This document shows, in pieces, positions 8,334-14,669 of a stretch of DNA of 64,000 nt. The stretch is from Faeciplasma sp964650705 (GTDB lineage Bacteria > Bacillota > Clostridia > Oscillospirales > Ruminococcaceae): positions 1 through 64,000 of the forward strand of contig CAZYUJ010000008.1 in NCBI GenBank assembly GCA_964650705.1. Direction: 5' to 3'. A model generated the notes under the pieces. That model was given only the letters and a program-made list of their open reading frames with translations. It was not told where the DNA came from and did not search any database. Each line of letters starts with the position of its first letter. Positions within the stretch are counted from its first letter, which is position 1. Both the position numbers and the translations under genes were made by a program.

Positions 8334-9344
8334 TTATCTGTAGTCAACGAAGCCGACCTTGCGGTGAACCTTTGTGATCACCTTGTTGGTGAGCTTAAAT
8401 GCACGCTGAGCGCCTTCTGTGTAGCATTCCTTGAGATAGTTCTTATCAGCCATAAGGCGAGCAAAGTTATCACGAATAGGTGCCAAATGATCGGCAACAG
8501 TCTCACCTACTGCGATCTTAAAGTCGCCATAGCCCTTGCCGTCGAACTCACGTTCGATCTCATCAAGAGACTTACCTGTAACAGCAGAATAGATAGTCAT
8601 AAGGTTGTTGATGCCGTCCTTGCCGTCAGCATATTTAACAACAGCTTCCGAATCGGTAACAGCACGCTTGAATTTGCGGATGATAGTATCCTTATCGTCC
8701 AAAATGAGGATCGTTGCATTCTGATTATCATCAGACTTAGACATCTTCTTGGTGGGTTCCTGTAGAGACATTACTTTTGCGCCGACCTTGGGGATATAAG
8801 GCTCGGGGACTGTGAACATATCGCCAAAGCGCTGATTAAAGCGAACTGCGATATTTCTTGCAAGCTCGAGGTGCTGTTTCTGATCCTGTCCGATCGGGAC
8901 GAGATCAGCGTTATATGCCAAGATATCAGCCGCCATCAAAACGGGATATGTGAAAAGCCCTGCGTTAACGTCATCGGGATGCTTTTTGGATTTATCCTTA
9001 AATTGAGTCATTCTCGAAAGCTCACCGAACTGAGTCGAGCAAGCCAATATCCAGTTGAGCTGAGCGTGGCTGGGATTATGGCTCTGAATGAACGCAACTG
9101 ATTTCTCGGGGTCAATTCCGCAAGCCAGCAAGAGAGCATAGGACTCAATAGTCTGCTGTCTGAACTTGATGGGATCACGCTTGACGGTCAGTGCGTGCAT
9201 ATCAACTATAGAATAGATGCAGTCATATTCATCCTGTAAGGGACCCCAATTGCGAACAGCACCTATATAGTTGCCCAAGGTGAATGTACCTGTGGGTTGG
9301 ATTCCCGAGAATATAACTTTCTTTTTGTTTACTGTTTCGGACAT
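8334..9344 (-). CDS. trpS: Tryptophanyl-tRNA synthetase
   Basis: A 336-residue class I aminoacyl-tRNA synthetase that charges tRNA-Trp. The HIGH-equivalent signature is in PTGTFTLGNYIGAV and the KMSKS loop is intact (KKMSKSDDN). VDMHAL and GQDQKQHLELAR are typical of bacterial TrpRS. It is first in a two-gene operon with ychF. The leader is only about 40 bases, so unlike pheST it has no T-box. Confidence 0.97.
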   Translation of the reverse strand: MSETVNKKKVIFSGIQPTGTFTLGNYIGAVRNWGPLQDEYDCIYSIVDMHALTVKRDPIKFRQQTIESYALLLACGIDPEKSVAFIQSHNPSHAQLNWILACSTQFGELSRMTQFKDKSKKHPDDVNAGLFTYPVLMAADILAYNADLVPIGQDQKQHLELARNIAVRFNQRFGDMFTVPEPYIPKVGAKVMSLQEPTKKMSKSDDNQNATILILDDKDTIIRKFKRAVTDSEAVVKYADGKDGINNLMTIYSAVTGKSLDEIEREFDGKGYGDFKIAVGETVADHLAPIRDNFARLMADKNYLKECYTEGAQRAFKLTNKVITKVHRKVGFVDYR

Positions 9345-9386
9345 TTATAAAACCTCCAATATCAAAGGATCAAAAACCATTAAAAT

Positions 9387-9415
9387 AGTATATCACAACT
9401 ATTTAAAGATGTCAA
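9387..9415 (-). promoter_or_regulatory. Promoter of trpS-ychF
   Basis: Minus strand: TTGACA (9410-9415), 17 bases, TATACT (9387-9392). A GGAGG ribosome binding site precedes the trpS start. Confidence 0.75.
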
Positions 9416-9442
9416 TTTTTAAGCGGATTTTGTGATGGATTT

Positions 9443-9513
9443 GGCGATGTCGCAAAATGGAGCCGAGCCGACGCAAGCGGCGAGCGAGGAGCATTGTGCG
9501 GCGGAGCGTGGCA
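9443..9513. repeat. GC-rich intergenic element E1
   Basis: A GC-rich block in an AT-rich gap between divergent trpS and the flippase gene, just upstream of the trpS -35. Its core (9458-9503) closely matches element E5 at 47862-47909, sharing AGCCGAGCCG, GCGGCGAGCGAGGAGCA and TGTGCGGCG in the same order. No reading frame in it looks like a gene. Confidence 0.7.
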
Positions 9514-9583
9514 GTGAAGTGGAATAGATTTAAGTGCAGATAAATAGAATGGTACAAGACCCCTTTCGGAAAGGATGACACCA

Positions 9584-11224
9584 GTGAAAAAACAGGGACT
9601 TTTGTACGGTTCGTTTATATTGATGCTTTCGGTGATCGTATCGAGAGTTGCAGGGCTGATCTTCAAAATTCCGCTTACAAATATATTGGGCGGAACGGGA
9701 ATGGGATATTTCCAAAGTGCGTACACCGTGTTTACGCCAATATATTCGATCTGTGCTGTCAGCCTACCGCCGGCAATATCGACGCTTATAGCCGAAAACT
9801 CTGCGTTCGGAAGATATAAAAACATCAGAAATATCAAAAAAACGGCGCTTATAGCTTTCAGTGCGATATCCGTTATTTTGATGCTGATACCGCTTGTTTT
9901 TTCTGATTTCATTGCGACAAAGATCATCGGCAATGCGCTTTGTGCGCCTGCGATTGCGGCGATATCGCCTTGTATACTTTTCGGAACGGTTACGGCAGTA
10001 TATAGAGGATATTTTGAGGGTCTTAAAAACATGACTCCGACAGCGGTATCACAGATGATCGAAGCTGTTGTGAGGACACTTTGCGGTCTTGGATTTGCAT
10101 ATTACGCAAGTGTTCAGCTCGGGGGAATAAATGATTTCACTACGCCTGTTATAGCTGCGGCGGCTATATTGGGAGTTACCGTGGCAGACCTGGCGGGGCT
10201 TATTTACATAATTCTGAGATTCAAGATCTTCGGTGACGGAATATCGAAGCACGATCTTTCGCTTGACAACAAAGCAGAGCGCATGAGAACGACTTTCAAG
10301 CAGCTTGTCATCTTGATGATACCGATGACGGTCGCAAGCGTTGTAGCGAGCTTAATGAACGCTGTAGACCTCTCTACGATAATGCTGTGCATCAAGTCAA
10401 GCCTTCGAAATCAGCCTGAGCTGTATGCGAAGAAATATGCACAGATAATTGATAGCGGAATCAGCTTCGATGAGCTTCCGAACTTTTTATACGGCTCGTT
10501 CACGGGGCTCGCGATGACGGTATTCTCGCTGGCGCCCTCCCTTTGTTCTGTATTTGGGAAAAGTGCGTTGCCGAATATTTCCGAGGCATATGCCAAAAAA
10601 GACATGGAACGTGTTAGCAAAGAGATCACCCGAGTTATTGCGATCGTATCATTTATCTCGATCCCTGCAGGATTCGGGCTCAGCGCAATGTCTGAAGAGA
10701 TTTTATGCGTACTGTTTTCAAACAGACAGCTTGAGATTTCCGTTTGCATCGTGCCGCTTTCTATTATAAGCTTAAGTACGCCTTTTTTGTCGATAAGCGG
10801 TGCTGTATACTCGATGCTTCAAGCCGTCGGAAAACAAGATATACCGGTCAAGATAACACTTTTAGCAGCTATCACAAAGCTTATTTTAAACACGCTTCTT
10901 GTTCCGATAACATCACTCGGATTATCAGGCGCAGCCATATCGACCGCCGTCAGCTATATCGTCATGTGTATCATATCGACCATAGTTCTATTCAAGCATA
11001 CCGAAACGAATTATAGAAGGATCATCACTCCCCTGTTGTCGCTTATCGGAGGAGTTGCGGCGTCAATCGGAGCAAAAGCTTGTGCAAATTTATTAAACGG
11101 CTATCGCCAAAGTGCTTTAAACACGGCAATTTCTATTGCTTTTGCTGTTATAATCTACATCATTATGGTTATGTTGTTGGATAAATCCACTAAAAATAAG
11201 CTTATTGAAGAAATTTTTAAATAA
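9584..11224 (+). CDS. SpoVB/YabM-type MOP flippase
   Basis: A 546-residue integral membrane protein with about 12-14 hydrophobic segments, of the MOP superfamily branch that includes SpoVB, YabM and MurJ-like lipid II or polysaccharide flippases. The start QGLLYGSFILMLSVIVSRVAGLIFKIPL (split here only by reading) and the motif GTGMGYFQSAY are characteristic of the SpoVB branch. GTG at 9584 is preferred because GAAAGG at 9569-9574 is correctly spaced from it, whereas the ATG at 9575 abuts that site. In other Clostridia this gene precedes mazG, hup, yabO, yabP, yabQ and divIC; here hup and the yabO orthologue follow. The exact lipid substrate cannot be assigned. Confidence 0.85.
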   Translation: MKKQGLLYGSFILMLSVIVSRVAGLIFKIPLTNILGGTGMGYFQSAYTVFTPIYSICAVSLPPAISTLIAENSAFGRYKNIRNIKKTALIAFSAISVILMLIPLVFSDFIATKIIGNALCAPAIAAISPCILFGTVTAVYRGYFEGLKNMTPTAVSQMIEAVVRTLCGLGFAYYASVQLGGINDFTTPVIAAAAILGVTVADLAGLIYIILRFKIFGDGISKHDLSLDNKAERMRTTFKQLVILMIPMTVASVVASLMNAVDLSTIMLCIKSSLRNQPELYAKKYAQIIDSGISFDELPNFLYGSFTGLAMTVFSLAPSLCSVFGKSALPNISEAYAKKDMERVSKEITRVIAIVSFISIPAGFGLSAMSEEILCVLFSNRQLEISVCIVPLSIISLSTPFLSISGAVYSMLQAVGKQDIPVKITLLAAITKLILNTLLVPITSLGLSGAAISTAVSYIVMCIISTIVLFKHTETNYRRIITPLLSLIGGVAASIGAKACANLLNGYRQSALNTAISIAFAVIIYIIMVMLLDKSTKNKLIEEIFK

Positions 11225-11228
11225 ACAC

Positions 11229-11257
11229 TTGCATTTTGCAAAGAAAAAGTATAAAAT
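11229..11257 (+). promoter_or_regulatory. Promoter of hup
   Basis: TTGCAT (11229-11234), 17 bases, TAAAAT (11252-11257). The surrounding AAACACTTGCAT is the same as at gap. Confidence 0.65.
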
Positions 11258-11268
11258 ATATCTTGTCT

Positions 11269-11306
11269 TAGCCTGCTTAGATGATTGAGGCTCATTTTGC
11301 AGGCTA
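11269..11306 (+). promoter_or_regulatory. Stem-loop in the hup 5' leader
   Basis: TAGCCTGC (11269-11276) and GCAGGCTA (11299-11306) are perfect complements around a 22-base loop. It lies between the promoter and the ribosome binding site (TAGGAGG near 11331). It could stabilise the mRNA or control translation. Confidence 0.5.
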
Positions 11307-11346
11307 TCAATTGGATTTCGCAAAATAATATAGGAGGAAAACACAG

Positions 11347-11622
11347 ATGACTAAGGTTGAATTAGTAAACAGCATTGCTGCTAAGATGGACTGCTCTAAG
11401 AAGGACGCTGAAAAGGCACTCGGCGCAGTAATCGATTCTATTTCCGATGCACTTGTAAACGGTGAAAAGGTATCCCTTATCGGCTTCGGTACTTTCGAAG
11501 TTAGAGAGCGCAAGGCAAAGGAAGGCATTAACCCCAAGAGCAAGCAGAAGATCACTATCCCTGCTAAGAAGGTTCCTGCTTTCAAGGCCGGCAAGGCTCT
11601 TAAGGACAGCGTAGCTAAGTAA
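11347..11622 (+). CDS. hup: HU family DNA-binding protein
   Basis: A 91-residue nucleoid protein that bends and compacts DNA as a dimer. It has the family start MTKVELVNSIAAKM, the core GFGTFEVRERKAKEGINP and the DNA-intercalating arm with conserved Pro and basic residues, ending KAGKALKDSV. Length is exactly that of the family. It is transcribed from its own promoter after the flippase gene and ends in a terminator. Strong codon bias suggests high expression. Confidence 0.97.
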   Translation: MTKVELVNSIAAKMDCSKKDAEKALGAVIDSISDALVNGEKVSLIGFGTFEVRERKAKEGINPKSKQKITIPAKKVPAFKAGKALKDSVAK

Positions 11623-11627
11623 TTGCT

Positions 11628-11658
11628 TAAAACCGGTTGACAGTGTCGGCCGGTTTTT
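11628..11658 (+). terminator. Terminator of hup
   Basis: AAACCGG pairs with CCGGTTT and is followed by T. rqcP starts about 38 bases later, so it is reached by read-through or an internal promoter. Confidence 0.8.
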
Positions 11659-11695
11659 GTTTACTCCCCTATTTCAAATAACGAAAGGATCAAAT

Positions 11696-11938
11696 ATGAG
11701 ACTTGATAAATATTTAAAGGTTACACGGCTTATAAAACGCCGCACTGTTGCAAACGAAGCCTGTGACACAGGCAGAATTTTTGTCAACGACAAACAAGCA
11801 AGAGCTTCTTATGAAGTTAAGGTCGGTGACGTGATCGAGATCAGAATGGGTGCAAGCCCGCTTAAAGCTAAGGTGCTTTCGATCTCGGAATATGCGACAA
11901 AAGACTCCGCACACGAGCACTATGAAATAATCAACTAA
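11696..11938 (+). CDS. rqcP: S4-domain protein RqcP (YabO)
   Basis: An 80-residue S4 RNA-binding protein. The B. subtilis orthologue (YabO/RqcP) works with RqcH in ribosome-associated quality control, adding C-terminal alanine tails to stalled peptides on free 50S subunits. The sequence starts MRLDKYLKVTRLIKRRTVANEAC and keeps the S4 fold (GRIFVNDKQARASYEVKVGD). The ATG at 11696 is supported by GAAAGGA at 11683-11689 and the exact family length. Placement after hup is the usual Clostridia order, but the yabP, yabQ and divIC genes that normally follow are missing. Confidence 0.92.
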   Translation: MRLDKYLKVTRLIKRRTVANEACDTGRIFVNDKQARASYEVKVGDVIEIRMGASPLKAKVLSISEYATKDSAHEHYEIIN

Positions 11939-11943
11939 ACAAA

Positions 11944-11976
11944 CAGCAGGCAGGATATTAAACATCCTACCTGCTG
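11944..11976. terminator. Bidirectional terminator
   Basis: CAGCAGG-AGGAT and ATCCT-CCTGCTG form a long stem between the convergent rqcP and deacetylase genes. The minus-strand tail is TTTGTTT. Confidence 0.75.
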
Positions 11977-11981
11977 ATTTA

Positions 11982-12959
11982 TTATCCGAAAGTATACCCT
12001 TCGGCAAGGGCACGGTCGATAAAATCGCCCAAAATGGTTGCATTTGTTTCAGATACCGAGTGCAAAAGATAGATCGCACCGGGATGAAGTCTTTCAACGA
12101 GCTTCTCAAGCGAAGCGGTTGGATCAGGCTGATTATCCGTATCCCAATCGGCATATGCAAAGCTCCACAAAACAGACGTGTAACCAAGATCCGCGGTTAC
12201 AGCGAGGCTGAGCTCTGAGTATTCGCCCTTTGGAGGACGGAACAGATTCATGCAAACACCGTAATTCTCTATAACATAGTTGTGAAGATCCATGATCTCT
12301 GTCTGCATTTCTTCAATTGAAATTTCAGGCATTGAATAGTGGCTCCAAGAATGGCTGCCGATCGTGTGTCCCTCATCGATGATACGCTGAACAAGTTCGG
12401 GCTCACGGCGGGCATAATCACCGGTTAAAAAGAATGTCGCCTTCACGCCTTTTTCTTTCAGGGTGTCTAAAATCATGCCTGTGTAGCCATTTTCATATCC
12501 TTGGTCAAAGGTGAGAGTTATCACCTTTTCTTCAGTTAAATTGATCGCCTTTGCTTTATAGATGGAATAACTTTCGTTAAAGCGCACCGCACTTTTCGGT
12601 CGGTTAAGGTCATCAAATCTGGTGCCTTGTCCCCAACCGTCGCCTTCATTACTCAAAGCGTTGTAATCCCAATCACCTTTTGTCGTGACAAGCTCCTCGA
12701 TAGCATCCGAAACATCGCTCACAGACTCAGGAACATCAATTGATTCGTCAGGTGAGGTCGTTACATCCTCGGATGAAAGAGGCGGAACACTTGGAGTTGT
12801 CGGCTCGGTGGTGGTCACAGAGTCGCTCGTTTCAGAAGGATCGACAGATACGCCGTTTTCATAATATCCGTTTTCTATTCGGCTGCATCCGCAAAGAATA
12901 AATGCCGCCAGGGCACAAGCTGTTGATGCCGAAAGAAAACGCTTGAGATTCATTTTCAT
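11982..12959 (-). CDS. PdaA-type polysaccharide deacetylase, lipoprotein
   Basis: A 325-residue exported NodB-fold enzyme. Signal with lipobox FILCGC (Cys about residue 24), a Ser/Thr/Pro-rich spacer to about residue 95, then the catalytic domain. The motif ITLTFDQGYENGYT is that of PdaA-like enzymes (D of motif 1), with SHSWSH providing the metal-binding His pair and FRPPKGEYS motif 3. PdaA removes acetyl groups from muramic acid in spore cortex, leading to muramic delta-lactam; related family members act on other wall glycans. The start at 12959 is used, although the Shine-Dalgarno AAGGAGG lies 30 bases away with a hairpin between (separate entry). Confidence 0.85.
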   Translation of the reverse strand: MKMNLKRFLSASTACALAAFILCGCSRIENGYYENGVSVDPSETSDSVTTTEPTTPSVPPLSSEDVTTSPDESIDVPESVSDVSDAIEELVTTKGDWDYNALSNEGDGWGQGTRFDDLNRPKSAVRFNESYSIYKAKAINLTEEKVITLTFDQGYENGYTGMILDTLKEKGVKATFFLTGDYARREPELVQRIIDEGHTIGSHSWSHYSMPEISIEEMQTEIMDLHNYVIENYGVCMNLFRPPKGEYSELSLAVTADLGYTSVLWSFAYADWDTDNQPDPTASLEKLVERLHPGAIYLLHSVSETNATILGDFIDRALAEGYTFG

Positions 12960-12966
12960 ATATCGC

Positions 12967-13015
12967 GCGCAAACTTTCGTTCGCGCCTGCCTCCTTTCGT
13001 GACAATATCACGAAA
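12967..13015 (-). promoter_or_regulatory. Two leader hairpins around the deacetylase ribosome binding site
   Basis: On the minus strand TTTCGTGA/TCACGAAA (12995-13015) ends at the Shine-Dalgarno AAGGAGG (12990-12996). A second hairpin, GCGCGAAC / GTTTGCGC closed by a GAAA tetraloop (12967-12986), fills the gap to the start codon at 12959. Looping out its 20 bases leaves an effective spacing of about 10. Confidence 0.6.
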
Positions 13016-13175
13016 CTACCGACAACCGTTTCAAAACTAAGTATGAAGCGATTGCAAGAGTATTGTGTGCGTGTCGAATTAAAATATTTATAGCAGATTT
13101 TTCATTAATTTTGTCTGCAATTATATTTTACTACGATATTATGAAAAAATCAATTACATAGTTGTTACAGAATCA
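13016..13175. other. Intergenic stretch without a recognised gene
   Basis: AT-rich spacer upstream of the deacetylase. I see no convincing ORF or RNA gene, and only weak promoter-like boxes on the minus strand. Confidence 0.4.
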
Positions 13176-13203
13176 AAAAAGCCCCTGAAGAGGGGCTTTA
13201 TAT
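13176..13203 (-). terminator. Terminator after the protease remnant
   Basis: AAGCCCC pairs with GGGGCTT over a short loop, followed on the minus strand by T-rich sequence. Confidence 0.7.
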
Positions 13204-13209
13204 TAAATA

Positions 13210-13458
13210 TTAAACATTGATACCGTATGACGACAGACGATTAATTAAATCTTGTGTTATTCTTCTGCCTCTATTATATTGTTCATTCGTGGGATATGTT
13301 GTTTCAAAGCCGTGAGTATGTATTGCTACTACAAATTCACCCGAAGAATTCCGATAGAATACAGGGCTACCGCTTTGACCGTCGGCTACATCTGCGTAAT
13401 AATATACCCTATGATCTGTGTAACCGCATATTGTATCATCATCTATATTAGTCATCAT
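13210..13458 (-). pseudogene. C-terminal remnant of a V8-like (S1B) serine protease
   Basis: An 82-codon frame with the Ser-nucleophile region of glutamyl-endopeptidase-like trypsin-fold proteases: DVADGQSGSPVF, then VVAIHTHGF and NRGRRIT, all in family order. The N-terminal half, which should carry the signal peptide and the catalytic His and Asp, is missing. The frame overlaps the 3' end of the upstream lipoprotein gene by 11 bases, which suggests a deletion joined the two. It could be translated but cannot form a complete catalytic triad. Confidence 0.65.
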
Positions 13459-14149
13459 TAATTCTTATTACTCTTTGCACTTCGGTTAATCTGGCAGGTT
13501 CTGTTTCTTGTCTGGAACCGAACGAATACACAATAACTGTGTCGCCGATCTTTAGATCACTTATAGATATTTCGCCGTAATTATCAGTAATCATCGTACT
13601 ATCATAAACTTTAAACACATATTCATTTCGATAGTTTACAGAGTTCATATTAAGACCGTCTACTTGTATCCAAGAAGCGCCTAAATCCACAATTTCAGCA
13701 TAGAATGCGTATCCGAACGTATCAAGAACTGTAACTACATCGGCTGTAACGGTTCCTCCGTCAATATCATCGGGACGATATTTTCCCTCTTCATCGTAAA
13801 TATAAATATTCACATGGTTGCCAACCTGTATTTCATCAATATTGGCAGTTGGGGCATCGGATCGGATGAAGCTGAATACGATCCCATTTCTCGAGTCCTG
13901 AAGCATATACTGTGTCACGCCGTTGTTCTCATCAATCGAAACGACAAGTCCTTCGAATTCGTGCCAAATGCGTGTTTCCTGAGAAACGGGTGGGGCTTCT
14001 TCATTAACATCATCTACAGAAACAACGGGCGTTTGTGCAGGTTCGTTAATATCTTCACTTACAAGCGGTTCATCATTAGTATCAGAACAAGCGGTAAGAA
14101 GTGACAAAGTGAGCATAAAAGTTATTAAATACAAAAAAACCTTTTTCAT
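13448..14149 (-). CDS. Lipoprotein of unknown function
   Basis: A 233-residue exported protein: lipoprotein signal MKKVFLYLITF...LLTAC, acidic/Pro-rich spacer (about 25-55), then two similar beta-rich segments (about 58-140 and 145-230) with EFEGLVVSIDENN and IVDLGASWIQVDG that resemble OB-fold-type small domains. The lysine-rich ATG at 14149 is taken as start because it begins the signal peptide and follows AAAGGA at about 12 bases. I do not recognise the family. Its 3' end overlaps the protease remnant. Confidence 0.65.
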   Translation of the reverse strand: MKKVFLYLITFMLTLSLLTACSDTNDEPLVSEDINEPAQTPVVSVDDVNEEAPPVSQETRIWHEFEGLVVSIDENNGVTQYMLQDSRNGIVFSFIRSDAPTANIDEIQVGNHVNIYIYDEEGKYRPDDIDGGTVTADVVTVLDTFGYAFYAEIVDLGASWIQVDGLNMNSVNYRNEYVFKVYDSTMITDNYGEISISDLKIGDTVIVYSFGSRQETEPARLTEVQRVIRINDD

Positions 14150-14267
14150 AATTATGTCATCCTTTCTGTGAATTTTGTTGTAGTTCAAGAACATTGGAAT
14201 CACCCCTTTTATTTGATAAGCTAATTATAACACAAAAGCCATTAAATGCAAATATGAACATATTAAA

Positions 14268-14302
14268 CAAAAGCAGCTATCCGAAACGGATAACTGCTTT
14301 TT
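14268..14302 (-). terminator. Terminator of ireB
   Basis: AAGCAG-TATCCG pairs with CGGATA-CTGCTT over a 3-4 base loop with T-rich flanks on both sides. Confidence 0.75.
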
Positions 14303-14304
14303 GA

Positions 14305-14550
14305 TCAGTTGTTCAAATAATACTTGACCATTTCCTGTAAAAGCTCGTCGCGGTCGATATGACGGATAAGGCTTCTTGCGTTATTATAGGTCGTGATATA
14401 TGTCGGGTCTTCAGAAAGAATGTAGCCGACGATCTGATTAACGGGGTTATATCCTTTTTCGAGCAGAGCTTCATATACGACCGTTAAGGTGCGCTTGATC
14501 TCATCCTTGCGGTCGGGCTTAACTGAAAAGGTCATCGTTTGGTCATGCAT
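14305..14550 (-). CDS. ireB: IreB family regulatory phosphoprotein (UPF0297/YrzL)
   Basis: An 81-residue protein of the UPF0297 family. The enterococcal member IreB is phosphorylated by the PASTA kinase IreK and tunes cephalosporin resistance. Family features visible: MTFSVKPDRKDEIKRTLTVVYEAL, GYNPVNQIVGYILSEDPTYIT, and N-terminal Thr residues (HDQTMTF) where phosphorylation occurs in the family. It normally sits with ruvX and yrzB; here it stands alone with its own terminator. The window also encodes a PASTA pseudokinase (52.2-53.9 kb), but a link is not shown. Confidence 0.92.
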   Translation of the reverse strand: MHDQTMTFSVKPDRKDEIKRTLTVVYEALLEKGYNPVNQIVGYILSEDPTYITTYNNARSLIRHIDRDELLQEMVKYYLNN

Positions 14551-14669
14551 TGGCGTTCACTCCTTAATCAATCGTTATAATACATTATATCCGTTTGTTT
14601 AAGAAATTACAAGTACCCGAGATCAATTTTATTGAATACTGATAATTTTGTTTGTTGATTTTTTACAAT

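Noticed and set aside
11982..12959. Chitooligosaccharide or xylan deacetylase
   Set aside because: The motif TFDQGYENGYT and the following order are those of PdaA-type wall deacetylases, although the exact glycan cannot be proven.
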